Origin: Shewanella putrefaciens
GTDB lineage: Bacteria; Pseudomonadota; Gammaproteobacteria; Enterobacterales; Shewanellaceae
Assembly (NCBI RefSeq): GCF_016406325.1
Contig: NZ_CP066370.1
Coordinates: 2,852,001 to 2,916,000, forward strand
DNA length: 64,000 nucleotides
Direction of reading: 5' to 3'
Positions 18,721 to 26,897 of this stretch are shown in pieces; position 1 is the first letter of the stretch, and the number at the start of each line of letters is the position of its first letter. The notes under the pieces were generated by a model. It had not been told where the DNA came from and did not search any database. It saw nothing but the letters and a program-made list of their open reading frames with translations. The translations under genes were made by a program, and so were the position numbers.

Positions 18721-18910
18721 TCTTCCTTGAGAGCAGAAACTAGAATCTAGGACGGTTCGCGGCTAGAACGGCCTTCGGCCTACTATACAAGCAAAAGCTA
18801 AAAGCAGAGCGTCGCTTCACTCCTTCTAGATTCTAGCGCCACGTAGTGGCGTTCTAGAGCAGCGCTTTTTGCTGCGTTCTCGCAGTTGCGAAGCAGCGTC
18901 CTAGATCCTT
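18721..18910. repeat. CTAG-rich intergenic tract
   Basis: This tract lies between the four-helix-bundle gene and the export gene. It contains AACTAGAATCTAGGAC, TTCTAGATTCTAGCGCC, GTTCTAGAGCAGCGCTTTTTGCTGCG and similar words, matching the tract at 18126-18361. No reading frame of interest is seen. Confidence 0.85.
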
Positions 18911-18914
18911 AGTT

Positions 18915-21650
18915 CTACAGCCCTGCGATGGCTGACACTGCAACCGCGGTGTTATAGATGATGCCTGTCACTTGTGACCAAAGCGTTAGGTTATCTTTAT
19001 ATTCAGTATCAAGTGGGACAATCACAGTATCACCAGGTTGTAACTGATCACCACTGCTAAACCAACTCGAACGGCTAGGCATTAATACTGACCCATTAGC
19101 TTGAATAATATAAGTTCGGTCAGCATCGGCTCGTTCTCTGGCGCCACCAGACATTGCCAAATATTGGTCTAAGGTTAAGCCATCTTTAAATCTGTGGGTG
19201 GCAGGATGCTGCACTTCACCCATAACAGCGATAGTCTGTTTAGTTGATGGCACATAAAGAATATCATCATCTTCTAATTGCAGATCGGCCTGCTTAATGC
19301 CTAAGCTGATTGCTGGTAAATCAACGACTAAACGACCCACTGCTTTGATATTTTCAAGATCCGTCAACATCAACTGAGCATCGGAATAGTTAACGACTGT
19401 TCCATCTTTTGATACACCACGGGTGGCAATATCACGGCGGAGTTGATCGGCTAACTTTTTAATTTCAATCTGTTCTTGCTGACGAACTGACTCACGCACA
19501 AATACCGCTGAGGGTAAATAGGCATACTCTGTATAACCACCTACACGAGTAATTAACTGGCTTAATGTTTCACCACGGCGAATATTGTAACGGCCAGGGA
19601 ATTTCACTTCACCACGGATTTCAACCACTTTAGCTTCTTGCCAATCTGGTGTAGTCATTACCGTTAGATTATCACGACTCACCAAACGCAGATTTGCACT
19701 ACTATCTCCACTTAACGCCTGCTGTAAGTCTACTGAGCGGTGTTCAATATTTACGCCTTCGCTTGTCGTACTGGTTGTAGTTAGCTCTGCTCTAACGGTG
19801 TAAGCGCCTTCTTTTAAACCACCCGCAGCAGTCACAAGATCCGATATTTTTGCCCCCACAGTAAGCGGATAAGCACCTGGCTGTTTAACTTGACCACTGA
19901 TAGCGACAATGCTTGTACCTGCACCTGCTTTACCCTGGTTATTGAGTTTAACCATGATGGGGTAAAGCAACTCATTGCGGCGCATTTGACTACTTAGCTT
20001 GATAAGGTCGTTATCTTCAAAAAGGTTAGCTAGCATTTTACCAACAACCCCTTTAACAACAGCAACCTGTTCATTACCATCGTTATCAGTAACCACAATA
20101 CCAGCCACTTGTGCTCGCCTGGTTAACTTCACATCGTCAAGTTGACTAAAGCCAGCTTGAAACAGATCTGTACCCAGAATTTTATCATCACTGAGTGATG
20201 TCACTTTTTGAATGCGTTGCTTTACCAGTTTATTAAGTTCAAAACGGTTTTGTTCTTCATCCGAGAAGTTAAAGATGATGATTTTATCACGGGGCTGTAA
20301 GGCTAAATCTTGGCTGGTATTTTTATTGCCAATCGCTTGACCAGGGGAAAATTGATATACCTGAACATCACCATATTGGTTTATTTCGCGTACCAAAAGA
20401 CCGTAATCTAAGTCGGCTGAAATGGCAAGATCACCCCATAGCGATGGTAATACATCACTAATTTTTTGCCCTGCAAGCCACTGATATTTACCAGGGCGAA
20501 CGACTGCACCAACAATAGTAATTGCACTTTCGTACTGCTCTGACGCACTCTTCACGCGGATGACATCACCCGCTTTGGCGAGAGTATTTTTACCTTGCTC
20601 AGTGGTTAAATCTACATTCACTATCGTTTTAAGCGATTTGCTATTGTAGCGCTCGACTGAGCTACTTTTAGGATAAGCACCAGGGTTCAATCCTGCTGCC
20701 ATAGTAATAATATCAGCCATGGTTTCATGCTGTTTTAGCTCATAAATAGCAGGGCGACGGACTTCGCCTGTTACTGAAACTAGGCCACCAATGGAAGGAA
20801 TAAACACTACATCACCGGATTGCAGGCGCAAATCCCCCGATGCATCGCCTCGTAGTAACAGGTCGTAAAGGTCGAAAGAACCGACTAATTTGCCATTACG
20901 TTTTAATTGGATATTACGCAATGAGCCAATTTCGTTAACACCACCAGCAACAAACAACGCTTGGGTGATAGTTGATAAGCTTGAAACTGTATAAGAGCCA
21001 GGTTTATAGGCATCACCCGCGACAAAAATACGAATTGAGCGCAATTGCCCCATAGTGATATTCGACTCAATACCTATCATCTGCTGCTTTATGCGCTGTG
21101 AAAGCGAGTCGCGAAGTTCAGAGAAGCTCAACCCCATCACCGGAATTGGTCCTAATTCAGGGAATTGAATGACACCGTCGCGACTAATCACCAAGTCGTA
21201 TTCTTTATTTTCTTTGCCATAAAGCTGCACTTTGATGTTATCACCAGGGCCAACAAGATATTCGCCAGGCACAGGCACATCGGAAACAGGCGCAAAGGTA
21301 CTAGGCTCGCCAGCAAACATTTCATAACCGAAACGACGCAACTTTAGCTTGCTGGTGTCTTCAGTAAAGTCCAATTCAGCATTGGCTTTCTTATCTGCAC
21401 TGTTAGCAGCATTAACCTCACGGTTACCCACTATATCGGGATTAACAATGGGTTGTGATTGCGCCTGGTTACCAGAAAGCATATTGGGATCAATACCATA
21501 TTGGCGTGCAAGGCGTTGTTGTTCCGCTTTTGGGAGTTGTTTGAACTGCTCAATCATTTGCGGAGAGGGCGTAACGGCTTGCGCCTGCGCGCCCATCAAT
21601 ATCGTGGCGCTAAGGCCAACTATGATGAATTTTTTGATTTGTTGTAACAC
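18915..21650 (-). CDS. Large SLBB-domain polysaccharide export protein (Wza-like)
   Basis: This outer-envelope export protein of 911 residues, first in the polysaccharide operon, would form the channel for polymer export. It has a signal peptide (about residues 1-25, cut near AQAQA) but no lipobox cysteine, unlike Wza of E. coli. A Poly_export domain at about 125-205 contains PGDNIKVQLYGKEN and ISRDGVIQFPELGPIPV. It is followed by at least five SLBB-type beta-grasp repeats, visible as recurring VxGEVxxPGxY motifs (near 295, 378, 585, 680 and 815). It ends with a C-terminal hydrophobic stretch. The start is GTG at 21650 with GGAGA upstream. At 911 residues it is about twice the length of Wza. 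Confidence 0.9.
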   Translation of the reverse strand: MLQQIKKFIIVGLSATILMGAQAQAVTPSPQMIEQFKQLPKAEQQRLARQYGIDPNMLSGNQAQSQPIVNPDIVGNREVNAANSADKKANAELDFTEDTSKLKLRRFGYEMFAGEPSTFAPVSDVPVPGEYLVGPGDNIKVQLYGKENKEYDLVISRDGVIQFPELGPIPVMGLSFSELRDSLSQRIKQQMIGIESNITMGQLRSIRIFVAGDAYKPGSYTVSSLSTITQALFVAGGVNEIGSLRNIQLKRNGKLVGSFDLYDLLLRGDASGDLRLQSGDVVFIPSIGGLVSVTGEVRRPAIYELKQHETMADIITMAAGLNPGAYPKSSSVERYNSKSLKTIVNVDLTTEQGKNTLAKAGDVIRVKSASEQYESAITIVGAVVRPGKYQWLAGQKISDVLPSLWGDLAISADLDYGLLVREINQYGDVQVYQFSPGQAIGNKNTSQDLALQPRDKIIIFNFSDEEQNRFELNKLVKQRIQKVTSLSDDKILGTDLFQAGFSQLDDVKLTRRAQVAGIVVTDNDGNEQVAVVKGVVGKMLANLFEDNDLIKLSSQMRRNELLYPIMVKLNNQGKAGAGTSIVAISGQVKQPGAYPLTVGAKISDLVTAAGGLKEGAYTVRAELTTTSTTSEGVNIEHRSVDLQQALSGDSSANLRLVSRDNLTVMTTPDWQEAKVVEIRGEVKFPGRYNIRRGETLSQLITRVGGYTEYAYLPSAVFVRESVRQQEQIEIKKLADQLRRDIATRGVSKDGTVVNYSDAQLMLTDLENIKAVGRLVVDLPAISLGIKQADLQLEDDDILYVPSTKQTIAVMGEVQHPATHRFKDGLTLDQYLAMSGGARERADADRTYIIQANGSVLMPSRSSWFSSGDQLQPGDTVIVPLDTEYKDNLTLWSQVTGIIYNTAVAVSAIAGL

Positions 21651-21682
21651 CAGATATCTCCGATTGGGTTAAAGATGGAAAA

Positions 21683-21727
21683 CATTTAAAACATTTAAAG
21701 CATTTAAAGCATTTAAAGCATTTAAAG
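21683..21727. repeat. 9-bp tandem repeat upstream of the export gene
   Basis: CATTTAAAG is repeated five times (the first copy ends AAAA) directly upstream of the export-gene ribosome-binding site. In the transcript it forms a short AU-rich leader of direct repeats. Confidence 0.93.
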
Positions 21728-21822
21728 CAGAATGCTGCTTTTAATGCAGAACGTCGCTACGCGACTTCTAAGTCAATTAGGTCTATCGCAGTCATCCTTG
21801 ATTTAAGCAGTCATCTTCGGCT

Positions 21823-22945
21823 TAAGCCGTCATCCTTACTTCTTAACCGTCATACTCGCCTTTTTGCCGTCATCCTCGCGAATGCGGGGATCCAGCTTTT
21901 AGCTTTGGCTTTCATATCTCAAGGTTCAAACAGCAAAAAGACTTTACTGTGGATTCCCGCCTTCGCGGGAATGACGAAGCAACACGGAATAACATCAAGA
22001 AGCCGAGATGGTGTAACAAACTGGACTGACTTGAGAAACACCGGAATAACGAAGTAGTACGAAAATAGCCTCAGAAGCTGAGAGTAACGAAGTAGCACAG
22101 GTATAACGTCAAGAAACTGGGAATGACGAAGTAGCACGGGAATGACGTAAAGACGCTGGATTCCTACACTTAATCATCATTCTTGACTCTAAGCTGCTAT
22201 ATTGCCTTTTACACCGTCATCCTTACCTATAAGCCGTCATCCTTACTTCTTAACCGTCATATTCGCCTTTCAGCCGTCATCCTCGCGAATGCGGGGATCC
22301 AGCTTTTAGCTTTGGCTTTCATATCTCTAGGTTCAAACAGCAAAAAGACTTTACTGTGGATTCCCGCCTTCGCGGGAATGACGAAGCAACACGGAATAAC
22401 ATCAAGAAGCCGAGATGGTGTAACAAACTGGACTGACTTGAGAAACACCGGAATAACGAAGTAGTACGAAAATAGCCTCAGAAGCTGAGAGTAACGAAGT
22501 AGCACAGGTATAACGTCAAGAAACTGGGAATGACGAAGTAGCACGGGAATGACGTAAAGACGCTGGATTCCTACACTTAATCATCATTCTTGACTCTAAG
22601 CTGCTATATTGCCTTTTACACCGTCATCCTTACCTATAAGCCGTCATCCTTACTTCTTAACCGTCATATTCGCCTTTCAGCCGTCATCCTCGCGAATGCG
22701 GGGATCCAGCTTTTAGCTTTGGCTTTCATATCTCTAGGTTCAAACAGCAAAAAGACTCTGCTGTGGATTCCCGCCTTCGCGGGAATGACGAAGGAACACG
22801 GAATAACATCAAGAAGCCGAGATGGTGTAACAAACTGGACTGACTTGAGAAACACCGGAATAACGAAGTAGTACGTAAGCCTCAGAAGCTGAGAGTAACG
22901 AAGTAGCACAGGTATAACGTCAAGAAACTGGGAATGACGTAAAAA
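21823..22945. repeat. 407-bp tandem repeat, nearly three copies, in the polysaccharide leader
   Basis: The word GCCGTCATCCTCGCG recurs at 21866, 22273 and 22680, exactly 407 bp apart. Copies are 21823-22229, 22230-22636 and 22637 to about 22945; the third has small deletions. Each unit holds a GTCATCCTCGCG...GCGGGGATCCAGC palindrome, a 50-bp spacer, an inverted ATTCCCGCCTTCGCGGGAAT palindrome, and flanking arrays of CGTCAT (left) and ATGACG/ATAACG (right) words. Short open frames in it on both strands are by-products of the repeat. Confidence 0.95.
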
Positions 22946-23095
22946 GCGAGTCTTACTTGAGTAACACCGGAATAACCAAAGTGTAAAGTTCTCCTGCAGC
23001 TACGTAAGTTCTAAAATCTAGTTGACACAAAAATCTAGCAGCCGCGAAATAATGCTCTAGCAGTGAACTTACGCCTTTTCTTATTAACATTCAGG

Positions 23096-23107
23096 CCCAC
23101 TACCGAT
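23096..23107 (-). promoter_or_regulatory. ops/JUMPstart-like site 3 (most downstream, degenerate)
   Basis: On the minus strand this reads ATCGGTAGTGGG, followed by CCTGAATG. It matches the GGTAG core of the ops element but differs in the GCGTG half. It lies in the same context (GCCACGCGGATCGGTAG) as site 2. Confidence 0.6.
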
Positions 23108-23175
23108 CCGCGTGGCGGCCCGAGGCCTTATTCAGTACTTCCTATACTTCATCCTTGGGATCGGCTAAAGCTGTT

Positions 23176-23198
23176 AATAATTGTTCCAGACAATTATT
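23176..23198 (-). other. Leader hairpin 3
   Basis: A 9-bp inverted repeat AATAATTGT / ACAATTATT with loop TCCAG lies between ops-like sites 2 and 3. It is AU-rich and has no strong U tract. Confidence 0.6.
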
Positions 23199-23214
23199 TG
23201 CGGCGTCCGCTTAA

Positions 23215-23234
23215 CGAATGAAACTATTCATTCG
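23215..23234 (-). other. Leader hairpin 2
   Basis: An 8-bp inverted repeat CGAATGAA / TTCATTCG with a 4-base loop follows ops-like site 2 by about 13 bases in the direction of transcription. Confidence 0.6.
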
Positions 23235-23246
23235 ATGCCTTTCAGG

Positions 23247-23258
23247 CACGCTACCGAT
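23247..23258 (-). promoter_or_regulatory. ops/JUMPstart-like site 2
   Basis: On the minus strand this reads ATCGGTAGCGTG, followed by CCTGAAAGGC. It matches the established ops core GGCGGTAGCGTG at all but two positions at its 5' side. It lies downstream of site 1 in the same leader. Confidence 0.8.
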
Positions 23259-23293
23259 CCGCGTGGCGGGCGAGACGCCCTTCGGCTTTCGCT

Positions 23294-23319
23294 AAAAGAC
23301 AGAAACTTTTCTGTCTTTT
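23294..23319 (-). other. Leader hairpin 1
   Basis: AAAAGACAG and CTGTCTTTT flank an almost fully palindromic centre, giving an 11-12 bp stem. It begins about 11 bases after ops-like site 1 in the transcription direction and ends in four U residues, so it could act as a pause or weak terminator. Confidence 0.65.
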
Positions 23320-23329
23320 GCCTTCCAGG

Positions 23330-23341
23330 CACGCTACCGCC
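23330..23341 (-). promoter_or_regulatory. ops element (RfaH-recruiting site) 1
   Basis: The minus strand reads GGGCGGTAGCGTGCCTGG across 23325-23342, containing the exact ops sequence GGCGGTAGCGTG. In enterobacteria this element, transcribed in the leader, pauses RNA polymerase and recruits RfaH to long polysaccharide operons. An rfaH-like gene lies 575 bp upstream, and the polysaccharide operon begins 1.7 kb downstream in the same direction. The 23343-23915 stretch is AT-rich, and I could not fix a promoter in it with confidence. Confidence 0.88.
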
Positions 23342-23915
23342 CATAGATTGCGGCCTCTATACTGCCCTTTGCAATGCAAAAATTCATATTTTTCAATAAA
23401 ATAGAAACCAACAGTCCATAAACTAAAGCTAAAGAATGGTTCAGCTGTGATTTCTTAGTTTTTAGCGTGTATTTGAACCGTGTCAGATTTTATCTTTAAA
23501 GATATCAGTAGAAACGTGATTAAACACACCATACTTGACTCCATTATCTAGCGAAAAATAAAGGAGAAATTTCCGGTAAAAACGGCAATAACAGTGCCAA
23601 AAGTAGCTAAACATCAATCTTTAGTATGATTAAGTTATCGTTAAGTTTAGTCACGAAAAATTTAGCCGCCGAATTTTACTGCGTATTTCCGACCGTGGAT
23701 GTTCAATTAATATTCATACACGGGCATCGCAGCTCACTTTTTCACCACTTTAGATGCAAATAAACCATCTAATAATCAAATCAACTTAAAGTTATGACTT
23801 TATAGATATTTTTAATGCTGCTTTTTATTAAAAATAAACAAAAAATGTCATCACTATAGCTAATATCTCACAAAATACTCAGCACAATCCTTACATTAAC
23901 ACTCTGATGCCATAC

Positions 23916-24422
23916 CTATACACAAACTCGTTCGAGTGATTCTTCTGGAACAGTAATAGTATTGACTTGCCCCATAAGACTAAATAAAACATGGCAGCGT
24001 TTATTTGGGCATTTTTCTTGAAAAATACCTTCTAAATCAACAAATGGACCATCTTTAAAGCGAATTTTTTCCCCCATTTTTAGCTCAGATTCTTCGGCTA
24101 ATACGGTTTGGGAAGATGTGAATTCTTTCATGCGAATGGTGTGAATAATACGGTCATCAATGGGTGTCATTTTTTCTTGACAATTGACGATTCGATTTAC
24201 TCCACGGGTAGAGTGGACCTGCCTGACGCTTGTCTGGCTTGGGTCAAATTTGATAAACAAATAATTTGGGAACAACGGTACGCGGCAGATCCGTTTCTGT
24301 CCACGCTGAGATTTTTCTTCAGAGACCATTGGTAAGTAGGTCTCTAAATTTTGAAGTGCTAAGTTCTGCTGTGCTCTCGCTTCACTCCGAGGTTTACAGT
24401 ACAAAAGGTACCATGCCTTCAT
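23916..24422 (-). CDS. rfaH: RfaH/NusG-like transcription antiterminator
   Basis: This 168-residue NusG paralogue would bind RNA polymerase paused at ops sites and suppress termination in the polysaccharide operon. The NGN domain covers about 1-100: MKAWYLLYCKPRSEARAQQNL, then ETYLPMV, the basic CRVPLFPNYLFIKFD core, and VHSTRGVNRIV. A KOW-type C-terminal domain covers about 118-165, with MGEKIRFKDGPFVDLEGIF. It is encoded directly upstream of and in the same direction as the leader with three ops-like sites, so it is probably a locus-specific RfaH, though it could be the genome's only copy. The region from 24423 to 24895 is intergenic, without other recognisable elements. Confidence 0.9.
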   Translation of the reverse strand: MKAWYLLYCKPRSEARAQQNLALQNLETYLPMVSEEKSQRGQKRICRVPLFPNYLFIKFDPSQTSVRQVHSTRGVNRIVNCQEKMTPIDDRIIHTIRMKEFTSSQTVLAEESELKMGEKIRFKDGPFVDLEGIFQEKCPNKRCHVLFSLMGQVNTITVPEESLERVCV

Positions 24423-24895
24423 TTGTTTATCTCATTACCCTATGTCAAGTGACGTCCATTCACGGGCGGCAATCATAACAAAGATGTTAATGTCGATGGA
24501 AGCAGTTTTTCACCATAGAGGACCTACTGTTCGGTATGCGTACAAGTGTGACTTATATTAGGTAAATCAACTGTAATCAGCTCTAGCTTTGAATCGTTGG
24601 TTATGTCGCCAGTTTGCAAGCCAAAATTGACTTTCGTTGCTTTTAAGGGGTATATAAGGTGGGATTTTAGCGAAAAGATTCAATTTGCCGCTTAAAATAT
24701 TACTTTTATTATAAAAACGTAACAATAACCCATACGTAACTTGCAGTTATTCAACAACTTTATTCGAGCTTTCTCGTGTAGATGTTTTGCTGAAATGTAA
24801 GTCGATTAATGGGATAAGAAAAATCATTTTTCTGTGGTGACATCATCCTGTTTCAGGGGCCCACAGGCAATCACGAGCTTAAGGTGGAAGACTTC

Positions 24896-26401
24896 ATGAG
24901 CGTAGCAAAACCACAAGGGACAATGCTTGGGCATCCCAAAGGATTGTTCCTGCTATTTACAACAGAGCTATGGGAACGTTTTAGTTATTACGCAATGCGT
25001 GCCATTTTGGTGCTGTATCTAGTTGATCAAGTTGGCAAGCAAGGTGGTGGTGGGTTAGGTTGGAGCCAAGCTGATGCACTGTCACTCTATGGTACCTTCA
25101 CTGCTTTAGTTTACCTAACGCCACTGATTGGTGGCTGGTTAGCAGATAATTTTCTTGGTCAACGTAAAGCCATCTATTTTGGTGGCGCATTGATGGCTGC
25201 GGGCCAGTTTATGTTAGCCGCACCACATGCATGGTTTCCTGGTGTTGAAACGACACTCTTCTATGTAGGTTTGGGAACGCTTATTTTAGGTAACGGCTTA
25301 TTTAAACCTAATATATCCACTATGGTTGGCGATCTCTATGAAGAAGGCGATCATAGACGCGATGGTGCGTTTACCATCTTCTATATGGGGATTAACTTAG
25401 GTGCTGCATTATCTGGTTTTGTTGTTGCATGGGCTTATACCAGCTTTGGTCATACTGAAATAATCAATGACCAAGAAGTGTTTGTTAATAACTGGCAAGC
25501 AGGTTTTTTCTGTGCTGGTATTGGTATGCTACTTTCCCTTGTTATTCAATTCTTATTTGCCCAAAAACTACTTGGTGATATTGGTACAGTGCCTGCGGCG
25601 AAACTTGAACGTGAACGCCAAGCTCAGTTGGGGAATGTGCGTAAAGAACCGCTAACCAAAGTTGAACGCGACCGTATTAAAGTCATTATGGTGCTTGGTC
25701 TCTTTACCATCATCTTCTGGGCAGGTTTTGAACAAGCTGGCGGGTTAATGAACTTATTTACCAATGAATTCACTGACCGTTATATTGGTACATGGGAAGT
25801 CCCCACCACCTATTTCCAATCACTTAACGCCATTTTCATTGTGTTATTTGCCCCCGTTGTTGCTTCAATTTGGATCCGTTTAGGTAAAAATGAACCTAAC
25901 TCACCCGTTAAATTTGCCTTAGGCCTATTCTTATTGGCGATCGGTTTCTTATTTATGATTGGCGCGGTAGTTGAAATGGGGGGCAATCCTAACGCTAAAT
26001 CCAGCATGTGGTGGTTAGTGGGTGCTTATTTCTTCCATACTATGGGTGAACTCTGCTTATCACCTATTGGCTTATCTATGGTAACTAAGCTTGCTCCATT
26101 ACGTATTGCATCGCTAATGATGGGCGCTTGGTTCCTCTTTATCGCTATGGCGAACAAAGTGGCTGGTGTTGTAGGTTCGTTTATTGGCCATGGTGGTGGC
26201 AAAGAGGAACAACTCGCGAATGCCATGTCTATTTTCGCAGGTATTGCCATTACAGCCACATTTTCTGCTGTGGTGCTCTACTTTATGGCAGACAAGTTAG
26301 TTGACTGGATGCATGGCGCAGAAACGAAGCATTCTTCAGAAGCGCAGGCTTTAGAAGATGAAATTGCCGTAACTGCTGAGCACGAAGCGATTAAACGATA
26401 A
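24896..26401 (+). CDS. POT/PTR2-family proton-coupled di/tripeptide transporter
   Basis: This major-facilitator-type peptide symporter of 501 residues has about 14 membrane helices. Near the start it carries the proton-coupling signature of the family, TTELWERFSYYAMRAILVLYL (ExxER). The second signature NGLFKPNISTMVGDLY...DGAFTIFYMGINLGA lies at about 135-175, and SPIGLSMVTKLAP near 390. A GTG at 24884 is in frame, but the ATG at 24896 has GGAAG five bases before it and is the better start. It is the only plus-strand gene between the polysaccharide and flagellar blocks apart from the FliK/FlhB-like pair, and appears to be a separate unit. It resembles DtpA/DtpB of enterics. Confidence 0.94.
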   Translation: MSVAKPQGTMLGHPKGLFLLFTTELWERFSYYAMRAILVLYLVDQVGKQGGGGLGWSQADALSLYGTFTALVYLTPLIGGWLADNFLGQRKAIYFGGALMAAGQFMLAAPHAWFPGVETTLFYVGLGTLILGNGLFKPNISTMVGDLYEEGDHRRDGAFTIFYMGINLGAALSGFVVAWAYTSFGHTEIINDQEVFVNNWQAGFFCAGIGMLLSLVIQFLFAQKLLGDIGTVPAAKLERERQAQLGNVRKEPLTKVERDRIKVIMVLGLFTIIFWAGFEQAGGLMNLFTNEFTDRYIGTWEVPTTYFQSLNAIFIVLFAPVVASIWIRLGKNEPNSPVKFALGLFLLAIGFLFMIGAVVEMGGNPNAKSSMWWLVGAYFFHTMGELCLSPIGLSMVTKLAPLRIASLMMGAWFLFIAMANKVAGVVGSFIGHGGGKEEQLANAMSIFAGIAITATFSAVVLYFMADKLVDWMHGAETKHSSEAQALEDEIAVTAEHEAIKR

Positions 26402-26515
26402 GATAACAGCTAGAATCTAGCTAGATAAAGGCTTCGCTTCTTATAGAGTCTCGCAGTGATGTTCTTGAGCAATCCTGCGAATGTTCTACTAGTTGCGAAG
26501 CAACCTTTGACCACC

Positions 26516-26840
26516 ATCCTCGATGTAAACCATCCTCACATTTAAGTCGTCATCGCATTTAAGCCATCCTCGCATTTAAGCCATCATCGCCTCAAATAGT
26601 CATCCTCGCGTATGCGGGGATCCAGCTTTGACTTTTAAACCACCCAGCCTTAAAACATCAAAAGAGTGCACTTATAGATTCCCGCCTTCGCAGGAATGAC
26701 GAGGGGATTGGAATAACAAAAGAATACGAAAATGACGATGGGGTTCAAATAACAAAAGAATGCAAAATGACGAGGAGGTTCGAATAACAAAGGAACGCGA
26801 AAATAATAAGGATTGCGGAAATAACAAATGGACGCGGGAG
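26516..26840. repeat. Composite inverted-repeat element with degenerate tandem arms
   Basis: The left arm (26516-26600) repeats CATCCTCGCATTTAAGC-like words. A core GTCATCCTCGCGTATGCGGGGATCCAGC follows near 26600. After a spacer comes the inverted core ATTCCCGCCTTCGCAGGAAT near 26679-26698. The right arm (26700-26835) is a degenerate tandem array with TAACAAA at 26714, 26750, 26785 and 26822, a period of 35-37 bp. The remaining gap between dtpA-like and rssB-like genes is CTAG-bearing repeat. No gene is seen from 26402 to 26897. Confidence 0.88.
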
Positions 26841-26897
26841 GATGTAGAACGCTGCGAAGCCTTACTCGATTCTAGCAACAGCGCCTTTTACTGTGCC

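Noticed and set aside
21919..22909. Several 70-95 codon open frames on both strands (for example 22183-22464 +, 22257-22544 -)
   Set aside because: They repeat at exactly 407-bp intervals because the DNA is a tandem repeat; coding and non-coding strands are equally open and the products contain the PAKAGIHS/IPAFAGMT strings typical of translated dRS3-like palindromes.
21823..22945. CRISPR array considered for the regularly repeated region
   Set aside because: Repeats are 407 bp, contain internal inverted palindromes and have no short unique spacers; no cas genes are present.
23181..23399. 72-codon plus-strand frame across the ops region
   Set aside because: It lies over the ops-like sites and hairpins of the leader on the other strand, with no family resemblance.
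26672..26878. 68-codon minus-strand frame
   Set aside because: It is the translation of the 35-37 bp degenerate tandem array and palindrome; not a gene.
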